From NCBI GenBank assembly GCA_945860225.1, contig CAMAPT010000003.1, positions 62,001-126,000 on the forward strand: a stretch of DNA of 64,000 nt, in the 5' to 3' direction. The first letter of the stretch is position 1. Each line of letters opens with the position of its first letter. Position numbers and translations under genes: made by a program. A model generated the notes under the pieces. The model had not been told where the DNA came from, searched no databases, and saw only the letters and a program-made list of their open reading frames with translations. Below, one piece after another: positions 54,572 to 64,000 of the stretch. This stretch comes from Chitinophaga pinensis (GTDB lineage: Bacteria; Bacteroidota; Bacteroidia; B-17B0; Aurantibacillaceae).

Positions 54572-54706
54572 GGTATGTGTTTTTATATGTAAGTATTGCA
54601 AAAATACGAGATTTACAAAACGAATGGTATGATATGCCTATTTTTTTTAAAATTTAAGCATTTCTTATCACCAATCAAATTAATTATGAAAAGCGATGTG
54701 AAATAA

Positions 54707-54735
54707 AAAAGCCCTTTACAAACGAAAGGGCTTTT
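54707..54735 (-). terminator. Terminator of the HU gene
   Basis: The stem AAAAGCCCTTT (54707-54717) with AAAGGGCTTTT (54725-54735) has a 7-base loop. On the minus strand, the direction of the HU gene that ends at 54759, it runs into a T-run. Confidence 0.85.
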
Positions 54736-54758
54736 ACAATCCATATTAAAACTGCTGA

Positions 54759-55082
54759 TTATTTTTTAGCAGTAGCTTTAGGAGCTGCAGCTTTAGTAGC
54801 AGTAGCACCTTTGTTAACGCTAGTTGATAAATCAGTTCCAGCTTTAAATTTAACTACTTTTTTAGCAGCTATTTTAATTTCTTTTCCTGTTTGAGGATTA
54901 CGACCAGTACGAGCAGCACGTTTAGTTACTGAAAAAGAACCAAAACCTACTAATGAAATTCTGTCGCCTTTTTTCAATGCTTTTCCAACTGCTTCGATAG
55001 TTGAATCTAATGCACGACCTGCATCAGCTTTAGTTAATTTTGCACCATTTGCAATTGCTTCAATTAATTCTGCTTTGTTCAT
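54759..55082 (-). CDS. hup: HU-family DNA-binding protein
   Basis: A nucleoid protein of 107 residues. The core is standard [22 protein letters not shown], then [14 protein letters not shown] and [19 protein letters not shown]-terminal tail of Ala, Lys, Pro and Thr (about 92-107) is added, as in many Bacteroidota and actinobacterial HU proteins, and may modify DNA binding. It has a good promoter upstream and its own terminator, so it is probably highly expressed and monocistronic. Confidence 0.94.
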   Translation of the reverse strand: MNKAELIEAIANGAKLTKADAGRALDSTIEAVGKALKKGDRISLVGFGSFSVTKRAARTGRNPQTGKEIKIAAKKVVKFKAGTDLSTSVNKGATATKAAAPKATAKK

Positions 55083-55126
55083 TTTTTGAGTGTTTAAGAG
55101 TTTAACAATTTTCGTGTTTATAAATA

Positions 55127-55156
55127 CAAATGTATGCTCATATCCTTATTTGTCAA
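55127..55156 (-). promoter_or_regulatory. Promoter of the HU gene
   Basis: On the minus strand TTG (55156-55154), 19 bases, then TACATTTG (55134-55127), an exact TAnnTTTG match. Leader of about 40 nt to the HU start codon. Confidence 0.55.
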
Positions 55157-55181
55157 GTGTTTCAAAGACAAAACCCTTTCT

Positions 55182-55214
55182 TTTGTTAATAAATAGGCGC
55201 TTTGTTAATAAATA
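55182..55214. repeat. Direct repeat upstream of HU
   Basis: TTTGTTAATAAATA occurs at 55182-55195 and again at 55201-55214, separated by GGCGC, a 19-base period (about two helical turns). It lies 45-90 bases above the HU promoter and could be a tandem protein-binding site. Confidence 0.5.
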
Positions 55215-55311
55215 CATTCGAAACACCCATATAATAGGCTCTTTCAAGTAAATGAATTAATCAGAAACTATATATAATTCAGATTATAGGCATTAAATTA
55301 TGGGTAAAGAT

Positions 55312-56256
55312 TTATGAATAGAAACGAAAATTTGCTTCAATATTAAAACCTCTTAAAAATTCTTCTGTTGACATCCGTTTTTTTCCTGCCATTTGTAATT
55401 CCTTGATATGAATAAATCCATTGAGACAAGCCACTTTTAAAAACGATTTACCATCGGTTTTAACATCTCCCGAGTGATGCTCATGAATAGTTTCTTCGGT
55501 TTCAGATCTAAAAATTTTCAATCCCATAAGTTGACCATGTTTATCTTTAAATTCTGTGTAGGCAGTTGGATAAGGTGATAAACCACGAACTAAATTATGA
55601 ATTTTTAATACATCATTAGTCCAATTTATTTTGCATGTTTCCTTAAATAATTTAGGAGCGTGAATGGAGAGTGCATCATCCTGCGGCTTTAATTCATAGT
55701 CACCACTTTCAATTGCCTTCACCGTTTTTAAAATTAAGTTGGCTCCTATTTCCATTAAAGCATCGTGTAATTCTCCTGCTGTAGTTGCTGGGGCAATGGG
55801 AGTTTTTTGTTGAAACAACATATTTCCGGTATCAATTTCATGTTTCAATTTAAAAGTAGTTACACCACTTTCTAGTTCTCCATTAATCACTGCCCAATTA
55901 ATAGGCGCAGCTCCCCTATATTTGGGTAATAAAGATCCGTGTAAATTAAATGTTCCTAATGGAGGCATATTCCAAACTACCTCTGGCAACATTCTAAATG
56001 CAACCACAATCTGAAGATCGGCTTGTAATGTTTTTAATTCATTTATAAAAGATTCTTCCTTTAATTTTTCGGGTTGCAATACTTTTAATCCTTTTTCTAA
56101 AGCATATTTTTTTACAGCCGATTGTTGTAATTGCTGACCACGACCTGCCGGTTTATCGGGTACGGTAACTACCGCTACAACCTCGTAATTGTTTTGAACT
56201 AAAATATCCAAACTTGCAACTGCAAATTCGGGCGTTCCCATAAATACAATTTTCAT
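55312..56256 (-). CDS. fmt: Methionyl-tRNA formyltransferase
   Basis: A 314-residue enzyme that formylates initiator Met-tRNA. The N-terminal formyltransferase fold has MKIVFMGTPEFAV, NLHGSLLPKYRGAAP (N104, H106) and D142 in HEIDTG, matching the E. coli catalytic triad with a two-residue offset. The C-terminal domain that contacts tRNA begins near 210. It reads away from the DASS transporter gene. Confidence 0.95.
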   Translation of the reverse strand: MKIVFMGTPEFAVASLDILVQNNYEVVAVVTVPDKPAGRGQQLQQSAVKKYALEKGLKVLQPEKLKEESFINELKTLQADLQIVVAFRMLPEVVWNMPPLGTFNLHGSLLPKYRGAAPINWAVINGELESGVTTFKLKHEIDTGNMLFQQKTPIAPATTAGELHDALMEIGANLILKTVKAIESGDYELKPQDDALSIHAPKLFKETCKINWTNDVLKIHNLVRGLSPYPTAYTEFKDKHGQLMGLKIFRSETEETIHEHHSGDVKTDGKSFLKVACLNGFIHIKELQMAGKKRMSTEEFLRGFNIEANFRFYS

Positions 56257-56443
56257 GCTACTTATTTAATAGATGTTATCAATATTGGTCTGATTGAAGA
56301 TAATCAGTGATTATAAATTACCGCTAAAAGTACATAGAAAGATGATAAGAAGAACATACCTCTTCTTTTTTTATAGCACCTCAAACGACTTCTAATATTG
56401 CCTCCATTGAACTGTTTAAATGTTAAATTTGTGATAGTTAGCC

Positions 56444-57913
56444 ATGAAACACTTTATTTCAAAATATGTCTTTATTATTTTAGGGCCACTTGCTGCCGGC
56501 TTGATTTGGTTATTTACAGATTTAGATTCGACAAATCCGCGAGTAACGCTTATGGCAGGTTTAGCTATTTGGATGAGTGTGTGGTGGTTTACCGAAGCCG
56601 TGCATTTAGCAGTTACAGCACTTATCCCTTTTTTGCTAATGCCAATATTAGGAATAGCCGACACTAAATCAGTAGCCCAACAATATACCGACAGTATCAT
56701 CTTTTTATTTATTGGTGGGTTTATGTTGGCATTTGCCATCGAAAAATGGCATCTACACAAACGCATAGCTATTAGAATACTATCGGTGGTTGGCACTAAA
56801 CCGCATCATATTTTATTAGGAGTTATGTTATCGGCCTACATCATTAGCAATTGGATTTCGAATACTGCTACTACCATGATGTTATTTGGTGCTGTTATGG
56901 CTTTAATCAATGAAACGGATGAATTTATTCTTGGAGAAAAAAGTAAAGGACGATTTGCCGCCGCCATTCTTCTCGGTCTTGCCTTTGCAGCAACCATTGG
57001 CGGAATGGCCACTCCGGTGGGAACGCCCCCTAATATGTACTTTTTTAAGGCTTACAAAGAAGCTTTCCCCAACTTAAATGATTTAAACTTTCTTAAATGG
57101 GCTTCAATTGGTTTTCCTTTATCTGGTTTATTTTTATTTTCTACGTTTTTGGTACTGCGTTTTTATTACTTACAAAAAAAAGTAACTATTACCCAATTAG
57201 ACAAACATCATTTCAAGAATACCTATACCCGTTTAGGGAAATGGACTTATGAAGAAAAATGGATAGCGTTGATTTTTATAAGTTGCATGTTACTTTGGTT
57301 TACCCGATCAGACATCGTGTTTGAATCGTTTACCTTTAAAGGATGGAACCACCTATTCGCCAATCCTAAATTAGTCGATGATGCCTCTGTTGCTATTTTA
57401 GCGGCTCTTCTATTATTTCTCATACCAAGTAAACAACATCAAGGCGAAGCTTTATTAGAATGGGATGATGCAAAAAAAATACGTTACGATATTATCCTCA
57501 TGTTTGGAAGTGGCTTTGCCTTGGCTTATGGGTTTGATGTTTCTGGTTTAAGTGATTGGCTGGCTCAATGCTTAAAATCATTAAAAGGCATACACATCAT
57601 TTTTATAATTTCAGGAATTTGTTTAATTGTAACCATTATTAGCGAATTTGCGTCTAATATTGCTAGTATTCAATTAGCTATTCCTGTCATGATTGCCTTG
57701 CAAAAAGACTTAAATTTACCCCCGCTGCTGTTGATGATTCCTGCAACATTTGCAGCGTCATTAGGTTTCATGTTACCTGTAGCTACTGCTGCCAACACCA
57801 TCGTTTTTGGCACGAAAAGAATTGATATGAAAGATATGTTTAAAGTAGGTTTAATACTAGATGTCATTGGCATCGTATTAATAACCATTTTTTGCTATTT
57901 GTACCTGAGTTAA
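56444..57913 (+). CDS. DASS/SLC13-family sodium-coupled anion symporter
   Basis: A transporter of 489 residues with about 11 membrane helices. It has the SNT-type motifs: NWISNTATTMM in the first half and SEFASNIASIQLA in the second (here SNI), plus GGMATPVGTPPN, the typical hairpin loop. C-terminal LPVATAANTIVFG also fits. Likely imports di- or tricarboxylates, or sulfate, with sodium; the exact substrate is not known. A TAAATTTG promoter-like site lies at 56424-56431. Confidence 0.9.
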   Translation: MKHFISKYVFIILGPLAAGLIWLFTDLDSTNPRVTLMAGLAIWMSVWWFTEAVHLAVTALIPFLLMPILGIADTKSVAQQYTDSIIFLFIGGFMLAFAIEKWHLHKRIAIRILSVVGTKPHHILLGVMLSAYIISNWISNTATTMMLFGAVMALINETDEFILGEKSKGRFAAAILLGLAFAATIGGMATPVGTPPNMYFFKAYKEAFPNLNDLNFLKWASIGFPLSGLFLFSTFLVLRFYYLQKKVTITQLDKHHFKNTYTRLGKWTYEEKWIALIFISCMLLWFTRSDIVFESFTFKGWNHLFANPKLVDDASVAILAALLLFLIPSKQHQGEALLEWDDAKKIRYDIILMFGSGFALAYGFDVSGLSDWLAQCLKSLKGIHIIFIISGICLIVTIISEFASNIASIQLAIPVMIALQKDLNLPPLLLMIPATFAASLGFMLPVATAANTIVFGTKRIDMKDMFKVGLILDVIGIVLITIFCYLYLS

Positions 57914-57951
57914 ATACAGAAAAACACATATCAATAAACAAAAAATACCTT

Positions 57952-58404
57952 TTACTCCCTGTTTTTACTGTCTATTAAAATTGTAACTGGGCCATCATTT
58001 ATTAAGCTGACTTTCATATCAGCTCCAAACTGACCGGTTTTAATGGGTTTTCCAAGAAGGTGAGTTAACAAAGCTATACAATGTTCATACAAAGGAATCG
58101 CTAGTTCAGGTCTTGCTGCTTTAGTAAATGAGGGGCGATTTCCTTTTTTGGTTGAAGCAAACAATGTAAATTGAGAGACTAATAACACCTCTCCATTAGT
58201 ATCTGTGAGAGACAAATTCATCTTACTAGCCTCATCACTAAAAATTCTCAAAGAAATCATTTTACGACACAGCCATTCAACATCTTCTCGGGTATCTGCT
58301 TCTTCAATACCAACCAATACCAAACAACCATGTTTTATTTCAGAATCAACCGTATTATCAATTTTAACAGACGCTTCCGAAACTCGTTGGATTACAAAAC
58401 GCAT
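57952..58404 (-). CDS. dtd: D-aminoacyl-tRNA deacylase
   Basis: A 150-residue homodimeric enzyme that removes D-amino acids from tRNA. It has the diagnostic motifs SQFTLFASTKKGNRPSF and a C-terminal GPVTILID, which provides the cross-subunit Gly-Pro dipeptide. Full length. It lies directly downstream of dsbD (start and stop adjacent), so the two are probably co-transcribed. Confidence 0.95.
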   Translation of the reverse strand: MRFVIQRVSEASVKIDNTVDSEIKHGCLVLVGIEEADTREDVEWLCRKMISLRIFSDEASKMNLSLTDTNGEVLLVSQFTLFASTKKGNRPSFTKAARPELAIPLYEHCIALLTHLLGKPIKTGQFGADMKVSLINDGPVTILIDSKNRE

Positions 58405-60528
58405 TTAATCGTGTTTTTTGAAGTGTTTAATCCCTTCATCTAACCATTTAATGTACTCAGATATACTAGGATTATATCCTCTGATTGGTGCCAATACTTG
58501 CTCATTGCCGTCGACCATCACATACAAAGGTTGTGTGCTTTGACCGTATAATTTTTCCTGCATGTATTTGAATTTATCACCAATATCTGTAATCTGCCTA
58601 GTTTTTCCATACCACTCTACAGTCATAAATTCTTTTGGATCTAACGACCTTTTATCATCCACATATAACGACACTAAAACCACTTCATCATTTAATCGTT
58701 TGGTCACTTCTATATCCGGCCAAACATAATCTTCCGTTTTACGGCAATTGGCACATGCATGCCCCGTAAAATCAATGAGTAAAGGCTTACCTACTTTTTT
58801 TGAATATGCCAAAGCATGTTCATAATCATTTTTAAAATGAACAATACCATTTTTATTAACCTCCATAAATTGACTGTATTCAGTATCTTGAGAAATAGAA
58901 TTGGAAGGATGTGCAGATATATGAGAACCTCCGAAGCCATGTGGCGATTCAGAATACTCTAATGGAGGTAATATTCCTGAAAATAATTTTAGGGGTGCAC
59001 CCCACATACCAGGAATCAAATACATAGTGATGAAAAATGAAATAATAGCCACAAAAAGCCTTCCAACGGAAATGTGTTTCAAATCACTATCATGAGACGT
59101 TTTGAATAAACCAATTAAATACATTGATAATAAGGCAAAAATGACAATCCATAAGCCTATGAATACTTCTCGTGTTAAAATTCCTGCCTGTACTACCAAA
59201 TCGGCATTAGAGGCGAATTTTAAAGCAAGGGCCAATTCTAAAAATCCTAACGTAACCTTTACCGCATTTAACCAACCACCCGACTGAGGTAAGGAATTTA
59301 ACCAACCCGGGAATGCAGCAAACAACCCAAACGGCAAAGCTAAAGCCAATGAAAACCCAAACATTCCCCAAAAAGGACCAGAAACATTGCCGGTTGAAGA
59401 CGCTTCGACTAATAAAGTTCCTATGATTGGGCCTGTGCAAGAAAATGATACCAAAGCTAAAGTGAATGCCATAAAGAATATACCCACATATCCACCTTTA
59501 TCAGATTTAGCATCCATTTTATTAACAAAACTACTCGGCAACGTTATTTCGAATGCTCCTAAAAATGACATAGCAAATACCAATAATAATACAAAAAATG
59601 CCAAATTGAACCACACGTTAGTAGATAAACTATGTAATGCGCCGGCTCCAAAAATTAACGTCACACCTAAACCTAAACTCACATATAAAATAATAATTGA
59701 TACCGCATACAACAAGGCATTTTTGATACCTTCAGATTTTGTTTTACTTTGTTTGGTAAAGAAACTCACATTCATTGGTATCATCGGAAATACACATGGA
59801 GTTAGTAAAGCCGCTAATCCACCGATAAATCCGGCAATAAAAATACCCCACCATGATTTACTACTTTGAACAGGGGATAATTTTTCATGGCTTTTCAACA
59901 CATTCACAGGCTCATGATTTGAATATTCAGCGCTAACGCTATCTGATTGTTTAGTGCTTTCTGATATATGACTTGTAGGAAGAATTGTTTGAGAATTTGA
60001 ATTAATGGCTATAGTCGATTTAGATAAATCTTCTTTCGTTAATAAAGCTTTTTCAGCATTCGTGCAATTGGGTGAACCTTCCAACGGAAATTCGAAATTT
60101 TCAGATGGTGGAAAAATACATTTTTCTTCCGTACAAGCCTGATATTCATAGGTTCCCCTGATACTGATTTTTTTATTGGTTTTTAATTTAATCCGTTGGG
60201 TAAATGTGGCTGCGTGCTCAAAATAATTCACAGTCATGTCAAACACCTTATCAAAGGCTTGCAACGGTTTACTTTCTTTTATATTACCAACCAATTCATA
60301 ATCGTTAGATTTAATAAAATTAAAAGCGGTGGGATTAGGGCCATCTTTAGCTGGGGCTAAAGAATACATGTGCCAAGTATCATCGATGGATACATTGAAC
60401 TGCAAATCATATTCACAATCTGCTATTTTTTTGACAGAAAATCTAAAATGAACCGGGATTTCTTGTGCAACTAAACTGAAGACTACTCCAAAAAGACATA
60501 AAATATTAAACAACAATTTCTTTAACAT
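58405..60528 (-). CDS. dsbD: Thiol:disulfide interchange protein DsbD
   Basis: A 707-residue membrane electron carrier. It has a signal peptide (to SLVAQ), then an N-terminal periplasmic domain (about 22-145) with EKCIFPPSENF, a linker, and eight membrane helices (about 215-500) with the conserved CVFPMIPMN. The C-terminal thioredoxin domain has the redox pair C592/C595 in HACANCR. It passes electrons from cytoplasmic thioredoxin to periplasmic thiol pathways and cytochrome c maturation. Confidence 0.93.
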   Translation of the reverse strand: MLKKLLFNILCLFGVVFSLVAQEIPVHFRFSVKKIADCEYDLQFNVSIDDTWHMYSLAPAKDGPNPTAFNFIKSNDYELVGNIKESKPLQAFDKVFDMTVNYFEHAATFTQRIKLKTNKKISIRGTYEYQACTEEKCIFPPSENFEFPLEGSPNCTNAEKALLTKEDLSKSTIAINSNSQTILPTSHISESTKQSDSVSAEYSNHEPVNVLKSHEKLSPVQSSKSWWGIFIAGFIGGLAALLTPCVFPMIPMNVSFFTKQSKTKSEGIKNALLYAVSIIILYVSLGLGVTLIFGAGALHSLSTNVWFNLAFFVLLLVFAMSFLGAFEITLPSSFVNKMDAKSDKGGYVGIFFMAFTLALVSFSCTGPIIGTLLVEASSTGNVSGPFWGMFGFSLALALPFGLFAAFPGWLNSLPQSGGWLNAVKVTLGFLELALALKFASNADLVVQAGILTREVFIGLWIVIFALLSMYLIGLFKTSHDSDLKHISVGRLFVAIISFFITMYLIPGMWGAPLKLFSGILPPLEYSESPHGFGGSHISAHPSNSISQDTEYSQFMEVNKNGIVHFKNDYEHALAYSKKVGKPLLIDFTGHACANCRKTEDYVWPDIEVTKRLNDEVVLVSLYVDDKRSLDPKEFMTVEWYGKTRQITDIGDKFKYMQEKLYGQSTQPLYVMVDGNEQVLAPIRGYNPSISEYIKWLDEGIKHFKKHD

Positions 60529-60653
60529 AGGCTATTTCAATAAGACAAATAAGTTTTATTAACTAAAATTTAAATATATAAGATTAACTGTAAATCTGAC
60601 ATATCTGCCAAAAGTGTTATATCATCTTGATTTTCCTTCAAAAATAGACAAAA

Positions 60654-60688
60654 AAAATGAGCGATTCTTTGAAGGAATCGCTCATTTT
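60654..60688 (-). terminator. Terminator of the second T9SS cargo gene
   Basis: A 14-bp perfect stem, AAAATGAGCGATTC (60654-60667) with GAATCGCTCATTTT (60675-60688), with a 7-base loop. On the minus strand it is followed by TTTTTTT. It terminates the 60730-62784 gene. Confidence 0.85.
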
Positions 60689-60729
60689 AACTTAATTTAT
60701 TTATAATTAATCAAATATCTAAGGATAGA

Positions 60730-62784
60730 TTATTTGTCAATGACTAATTTTTTAGTGATAGCTTTTTCATTTCCTGCTTTCACAGAGTAGAAATACATAC
60801 CTGCACTTAAATGGCTCAAATCTACATCTATTTTATTTAAACCTGAATTTCCATTCACACTAAGCGTATTAACAACTTGGCCTACACTATTCATAATAGT
60901 TACGTTTACTTTTGCTGTTTCATTCATTACCACTTCAACTGTACCATTGTTTGAAGCCGGATTTGGATAAAACCCTAAACCACGAACATTATTCGAATTT
61001 TCTTTAATGGAAGTCACAGAATTAGCACCGACTGTTGGTACTGTAAATTCAGAAACACTAAACTGATTGTCATTGATATAATAATAGCTAACGGCAGCAT
61101 CTCCGTTATATGGAGCTGCATTATTATTACTTCTTGTTACAGATGCAGGAATAATGAAAGTAGAAGGGTCTGGTTTAATAGCTTTATCAGCTGCGTAAAA
61201 AAAGTAAGCATTATACTCAATTTCCGATTTACCTAGTGTCATGTTTTTAGTTTCAGTCAATTTATCATTGGCCACATCATAGCCTTTCATAAAAATATTA
61301 GGTATAGAACTTTCTAAATTAGTAACAAGAGTTGGATCACTATCTGCCCAGCTGTAAAAGATATGGCCGCCATCCGTTGTTCTGCTAATTTGGAAACGGG
61401 CTGCGGAACCATATTTACTTCCAGTAGCTGTAACCCAATTAGATGTGCTGGTAGACGCGGTAGTTACAGGTTTGCATTTCATAGAGTCTAACACGATTGC
61501 AGACCAACCAGAAGCTGTGGTATTAAAATCTACAATGTAATTAAAAGAAGTTGTATAATTCGGCGTGTAAGAATAATTTAGACTATCTATGTGATCATTG
61601 TAACCAGACCTCATCGTGCAAATCAAATGCATATTACCATTTTTATCAACAGTTGCTGAAGCGCCTTCAGATGGATATACAAATGGTTTTAATACCACAT
61701 TAGCTGTTCTTCTTGCAGGATACAAACGATTATTTAAAGCCGGAATTGAAGAAAAATCAAATAATGCCCCATGACGATTCCAAGTGGTTCCTCCATCAGT
61801 AGTTTTATAACACATAGGTTGAAAACAGTTAGCAGAAGTCTCAGGTAAAGCATCTGCATCTACACCAAAAAATGTTAAATAGCCAATTTGACCATTTTCA
61901 CTCCAAGTCATTGTGTAACCTCCGTCATAAATACCTTGTACAGAATTACCACCCGCATCTTTGGTTGTGTACTTTTTGAAATTAGGTTTGATAGAATCTA
62001 ATTTCCAATCGAAAGAACCTGCACCAAGATGTGTACCGGTATTTAACATAACTCCTCTCCATTTAGTGTCATCTGCCATAATATCTTCCAACAAATCTCC
62101 AGTTACATGAATTTTCCCGTCGTTTGTTACCTGATAACTACCATTGACCCATGTTTGTTTGCGTTGATTTGATGCTAAGTTATTATTGTCAGCCCAAATA
62201 ACATTTCCATTATCGTTAGTACCAGGAAAAGACAGTTGCTTAGCTCCAAAATAACTTCCAACCCAAGCTGAACCATTTAAAATACCCGGCCCTGAAACTA
62301 CCGCAAAAGCGTTAGCCGGATCTGTATTTCCACTTGGATTGTACATCGCACCAGTAGGGTAACGACCTACATTTGTTGCGCCTGAAGATACAACTGTGGA
62401 ATCCCAAGTAGCGCCATTGTCTTTAGAATACGCATAGCAAATCGTACCAGAGTTCCCACCAGTTACTCCTGTCCAACCCGAACTTTTTCTCATAACCATC
62501 CCAACTGTATTAATTTCTTCCAAATATTTAAGTGCACGAGTATTATGGTCAGTTACACTTAATAAATTTGGCGAACCACCAATTCTTGGATAAACCCCAA
62601 GGCTCATTTTCGCAGAAGACTGAGATTTAGCATTTACATCATACGTTATTGGGGATTCCATGTAGGTATGAGGAAACACTTTTTCAACTTTTGAGATTTC
62701 TGGATTAACCAAAACTCTGCTGTTTTGCCCATTTAAGCCAATAGTAGCTAATGAAGCAAACGATAGAAGTAGTCGTTTTTTCAT
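60730..62784 (-). CDS. Secreted T9SS type A cargo protein with BNR-like repeats
   Basis: A 684-residue protein with a signal peptide (ending TIGLNGQ). The body has Asp-box/BNR-like motifs typical of sialidase-like propellers: SKDNGATWDS, TTDGGTTWNRHG and RTTDGGHIFYSW. The last ~80 residues are a type A T9SS sorting domain (GFYPNPASNNG ... SAGMYFYSVKAG ... KKLVIDK). It is probably a cell-surface or released propeller protein. Sialidase activity cannot be claimed, as no catalytic arginine triad was identified. Its own terminator follows. Confidence 0.85.
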   Translation of the reverse strand: MKKRLLLSFASLATIGLNGQNSRVLVNPEISKVEKVFPHTYMESPITYDVNAKSQSSAKMSLGVYPRIGGSPNLLSVTDHNTRALKYLEEINTVGMVMRKSSGWTGVTGGNSGTICYAYSKDNGATWDSTVVSSGATNVGRYPTGAMYNPSGNTDPANAFAVVSGPGILNGSAWVGSYFGAKQLSFPGTNDNGNVIWADNNNLASNQRKQTWVNGSYQVTNDGKIHVTGDLLEDIMADDTKWRGVMLNTGTHLGAGSFDWKLDSIKPNFKKYTTKDAGGNSVQGIYDGGYTMTWSENGQIGYLTFFGVDADALPETSANCFQPMCYKTTDGGTTWNRHGALFDFSSIPALNNRLYPARRTANVVLKPFVYPSEGASATVDKNGNMHLICTMRSGYNDHIDSLNYSYTPNYTTSFNYIVDFNTTASGWSAIVLDSMKCKPVTTASTSTSNWVTATGSKYGSAARFQISRTTDGGHIFYSWADSDPTLVTNLESSIPNIFMKGYDVANDKLTETKNMTLGKSEIEYNAYFFYAADKAIKPDPSTFIIPASVTRSNNNAAPYNGDAAVSYYYINDNQFSVSEFTVPTVGANSVTSIKENSNNVRGLGFYPNPASNNGTVEVVMNETAKVNVTIMNSVGQVVNTLSVNGNSGLNKIDVDLSHLSAGMYFYSVKAGNEKAITKKLVIDK

Positions 62785-62898
62785 AATTTTATAATTTTAA
62801 GTTAAACAATGCTTTACATCAAATTTAATAATCTTTAACAAGATTATCAATATTTACGCTGAATTTATTGTTAAATCTCGTTGTATTTTTAATTCAAA

Positions 62899-63999
62899 CT
62901 ACAAACAATCAACTACTTGCTCTAATTTCATGCCCCTAGAGCCCTTGATTAAAATAGTGGCATTAAAAATAGGGTGATTATTTAGAAATAATTTCAAATC
63001 CTGACCAGTTTCAAAAAATTGAAACTTAGAAACTTTGGTTTGAAAAAGCCCAAACTCTTTTCCTACCAAATAAACTTCATCTAAATTTGTCTCCAAAAGT
63101 TGTTTGATAATTTGCTCGTGTTCCTTTTCACTATAATCGCCTAACTCAAACATATCTCCAAGAATGAGCACTTTATTTTTAAGTGGCTGTTCAGCAAAAT
63201 TTTTAATAGCTAAATCCATACTACTCGGATTCGCATTATAAGCATCTAAAATAACCGTATTACTATCTGTTTTTTTTATTTGAGAACGATTCATTTCAGG
63301 AACATACTGCTCTAAAGCCTCATTAATTGCCTCTTCTCCAACCCCAAAATAATTTCCTATACAAACAGCACACAATACATTAACAAAATTATAATGTCCG
63401 AACATGTGAGTTTTAACTAATGGTTGAGTATCGAGAGATTGGCCTTTTGTATTCCATTTAAATTCAACAAATTCTGAATTTGACACCATCGCTCCAAAAA
63501 CATCGCATTCGGGCTTGTCGCCATAATAAATTTTCGATAATCCTTCACTGAGTTCTTTTAAAACAGTATCATTTTCATTGATGAAAATAGTTCCGTTTTT
63601 GAATTTCAAGTGTTTATATAATTCACTCTTTCCCTTCTTAACTCCTTCTTCACCACCAAAACCCTCTAAATGAGCCTTTCCAATATTAGTAATTACCCCA
63701 TAATCAGGGTCGGACAACTCACTTAGCATGGCAATTTCTCCTTGATGATTAGCTCCCATTTCTACAATAGCCATTTCATGAAAGGTGGTTAATGATAAAA
63801 GCGTAAGAGGTACACCTATATGATTATTCAAATTTCCTTTAGTGGCATACGTCTTATATTTTTTTGATAGCACCGCGTGTATCAACTCTTTATTTGTTGT
63901 TTTGCCATTACTTCCGGTAATACCGATGATAGGAAACTTTAATTGTTTTCTATGGTATTTAGCCAAATCCTGCAGCACTGCTAATACATTGTTTACCAA
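62899..63999 (-). CDS. murF: UDP-MurNAc-tripeptide D-Ala-D-Ala ligase (5' part outside window)
   Basis: The central and C-terminal domains of MurF, 366 residues, run off the right edge, so the N-terminal substrate domain is missing. The ATP site is GITGSNGKTTNKELI, followed by GNLNNHIGVPLTLL, VEMGANHQGEI and NIGKAHLEGFG. The nucleotide-binding DAYNANPSS motif is further on, and the final domain has LGDMFELG. MurF completes the peptidoglycan pentapeptide precursor. The true start lies beyond 64000. Confidence 0.93.
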   Translation of the reverse strand: MVNNVLAVLQDLAKYHRKQLKFPIIGITGSNGKTTNKELIHAVLSKKYKTYATKGNLNNHIGVPLTLLSLTTFHEMAIVEMGANHQGEIAMLSELSDPDYGVITNIGKAHLEGFGGEEGVKKGKSELYKHLKFKNGTIFINENDTVLKELSEGLSKIYYGDKPECDVFGAMVSNSEFVEFKWNTKGQSLDTQPLVKTHMFGHYNFVNVLCAVCIGNYFGVGEEAINEALEQYVPEMNRSQIKKTDSNTVILDAYNANPSSMDLAIKNFAEQPLKNKVLILGDMFELGDYSEKEHEQIIKQLLETNLDEVYLVGKEFGLFQTKVSKFQFFETGQDLKLFLNNHPIFNATILIKGSRGMKLEQVVDCL

Positions 64000-64000
64000 T

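Overview
This window is an AT-rich stretch of a Bacteroidota chromosome, probably a free-living flavobacterium or sphingobacterium-like organism. The markers are: proteins ending in type IX secretion (T9SS) sorting domains; a 2004-residue protein with a gliding-motility-type C-terminus; a PorE-like TPR/propeller/OmpA protein; DUF6089, DUF983 and 'putative porin' families; and promoter-like sites of the Bacteroidota type (TTTG, about 19-23 bases, TAnnTTTG). No rRNA, tRNA, CRISPR array or prophage was seen. Most genes are ordinary housekeeping genes. The unusual content lies in small elements nested in or between them.

Layout. 1-7.7 kb: a cut-off multi-PAS sensor, a ClC chloride channel, pabB, a relic of a TPR gene, a secreted M43 metalloprotease, an OmpR-type regulator and two small proteins. 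7.7-12.4 kb: a SAM-I riboswitch with its own terminator, then metH. MetH carries an in-frame DUF559 (Vsr-like) endonuclease domain between its cobalamin cap and cobalamin-binding domains, plus a short in-frame palindromic insert near its C-terminus. A related GC-rich repeat sits at its start codon. 12.4-16.9 kb: DoxX, a nitronate monooxygenase-like flavoprotein, DUF6089, and divergent xerD and aroQ. 17-20.2 kb: an accessory patch with an orphan 491-residue protein ending in a Vsr-like nuclease domain, a DUF3995 relic and a DUF3298 protein. 20.3-21.8 kb: DUF983, rhodanese and thioredoxin, facing a coiled-coil protein.

21.9-29.4 kb is a long co-directional run: hmgA and hppD (tyrosine catabolism), a four-helix-bundle gene bounded by 36-bp inverted repeats, then 3-hydroxyanthranilate dioxygenase, kynurenine 3-monooxygenase and tryptophan 2,3-dioxygenase. 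It ends in three tightly packed genes: a chorismate mutase-like protein, a U32 protein (tRNA hydroxylase-like) and a ferredoxin. Prephenate is known to be needed for U32-dependent tRNA wobble hydroxylation, so this triad may form one tRNA-modification module. 29.5-31.1 kb: a fatty acid desaturase overlapping queD. 31.3-37.3 kb: the giant adhesin, with a 963-bp tandem super-repeat.

37.4-64 kb: an ABC ATPase, ftsK, mtaB, the PorE-like protein, a LolD-like ATPase, an EEP-family phosphatase/nuclease, a putative porin, a patatin, a DPP IV-like peptidase, a LytTR regulator, dgkA, ruvX, an acyl-CoA dehydrogenase, HU, fmt, a DASS transporter, dtd, dsbD, a second T9SS cargo protein, and the 3' portion of murF running off the window.

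The most notable theme is that two different small gene-plus-inverted-repeat elements have inserted without breaking their hosts: DUF559 inside metH, and the S23-type gene between hppD and haaO. Family assignments rest on motifs read by eye. No database search was run.
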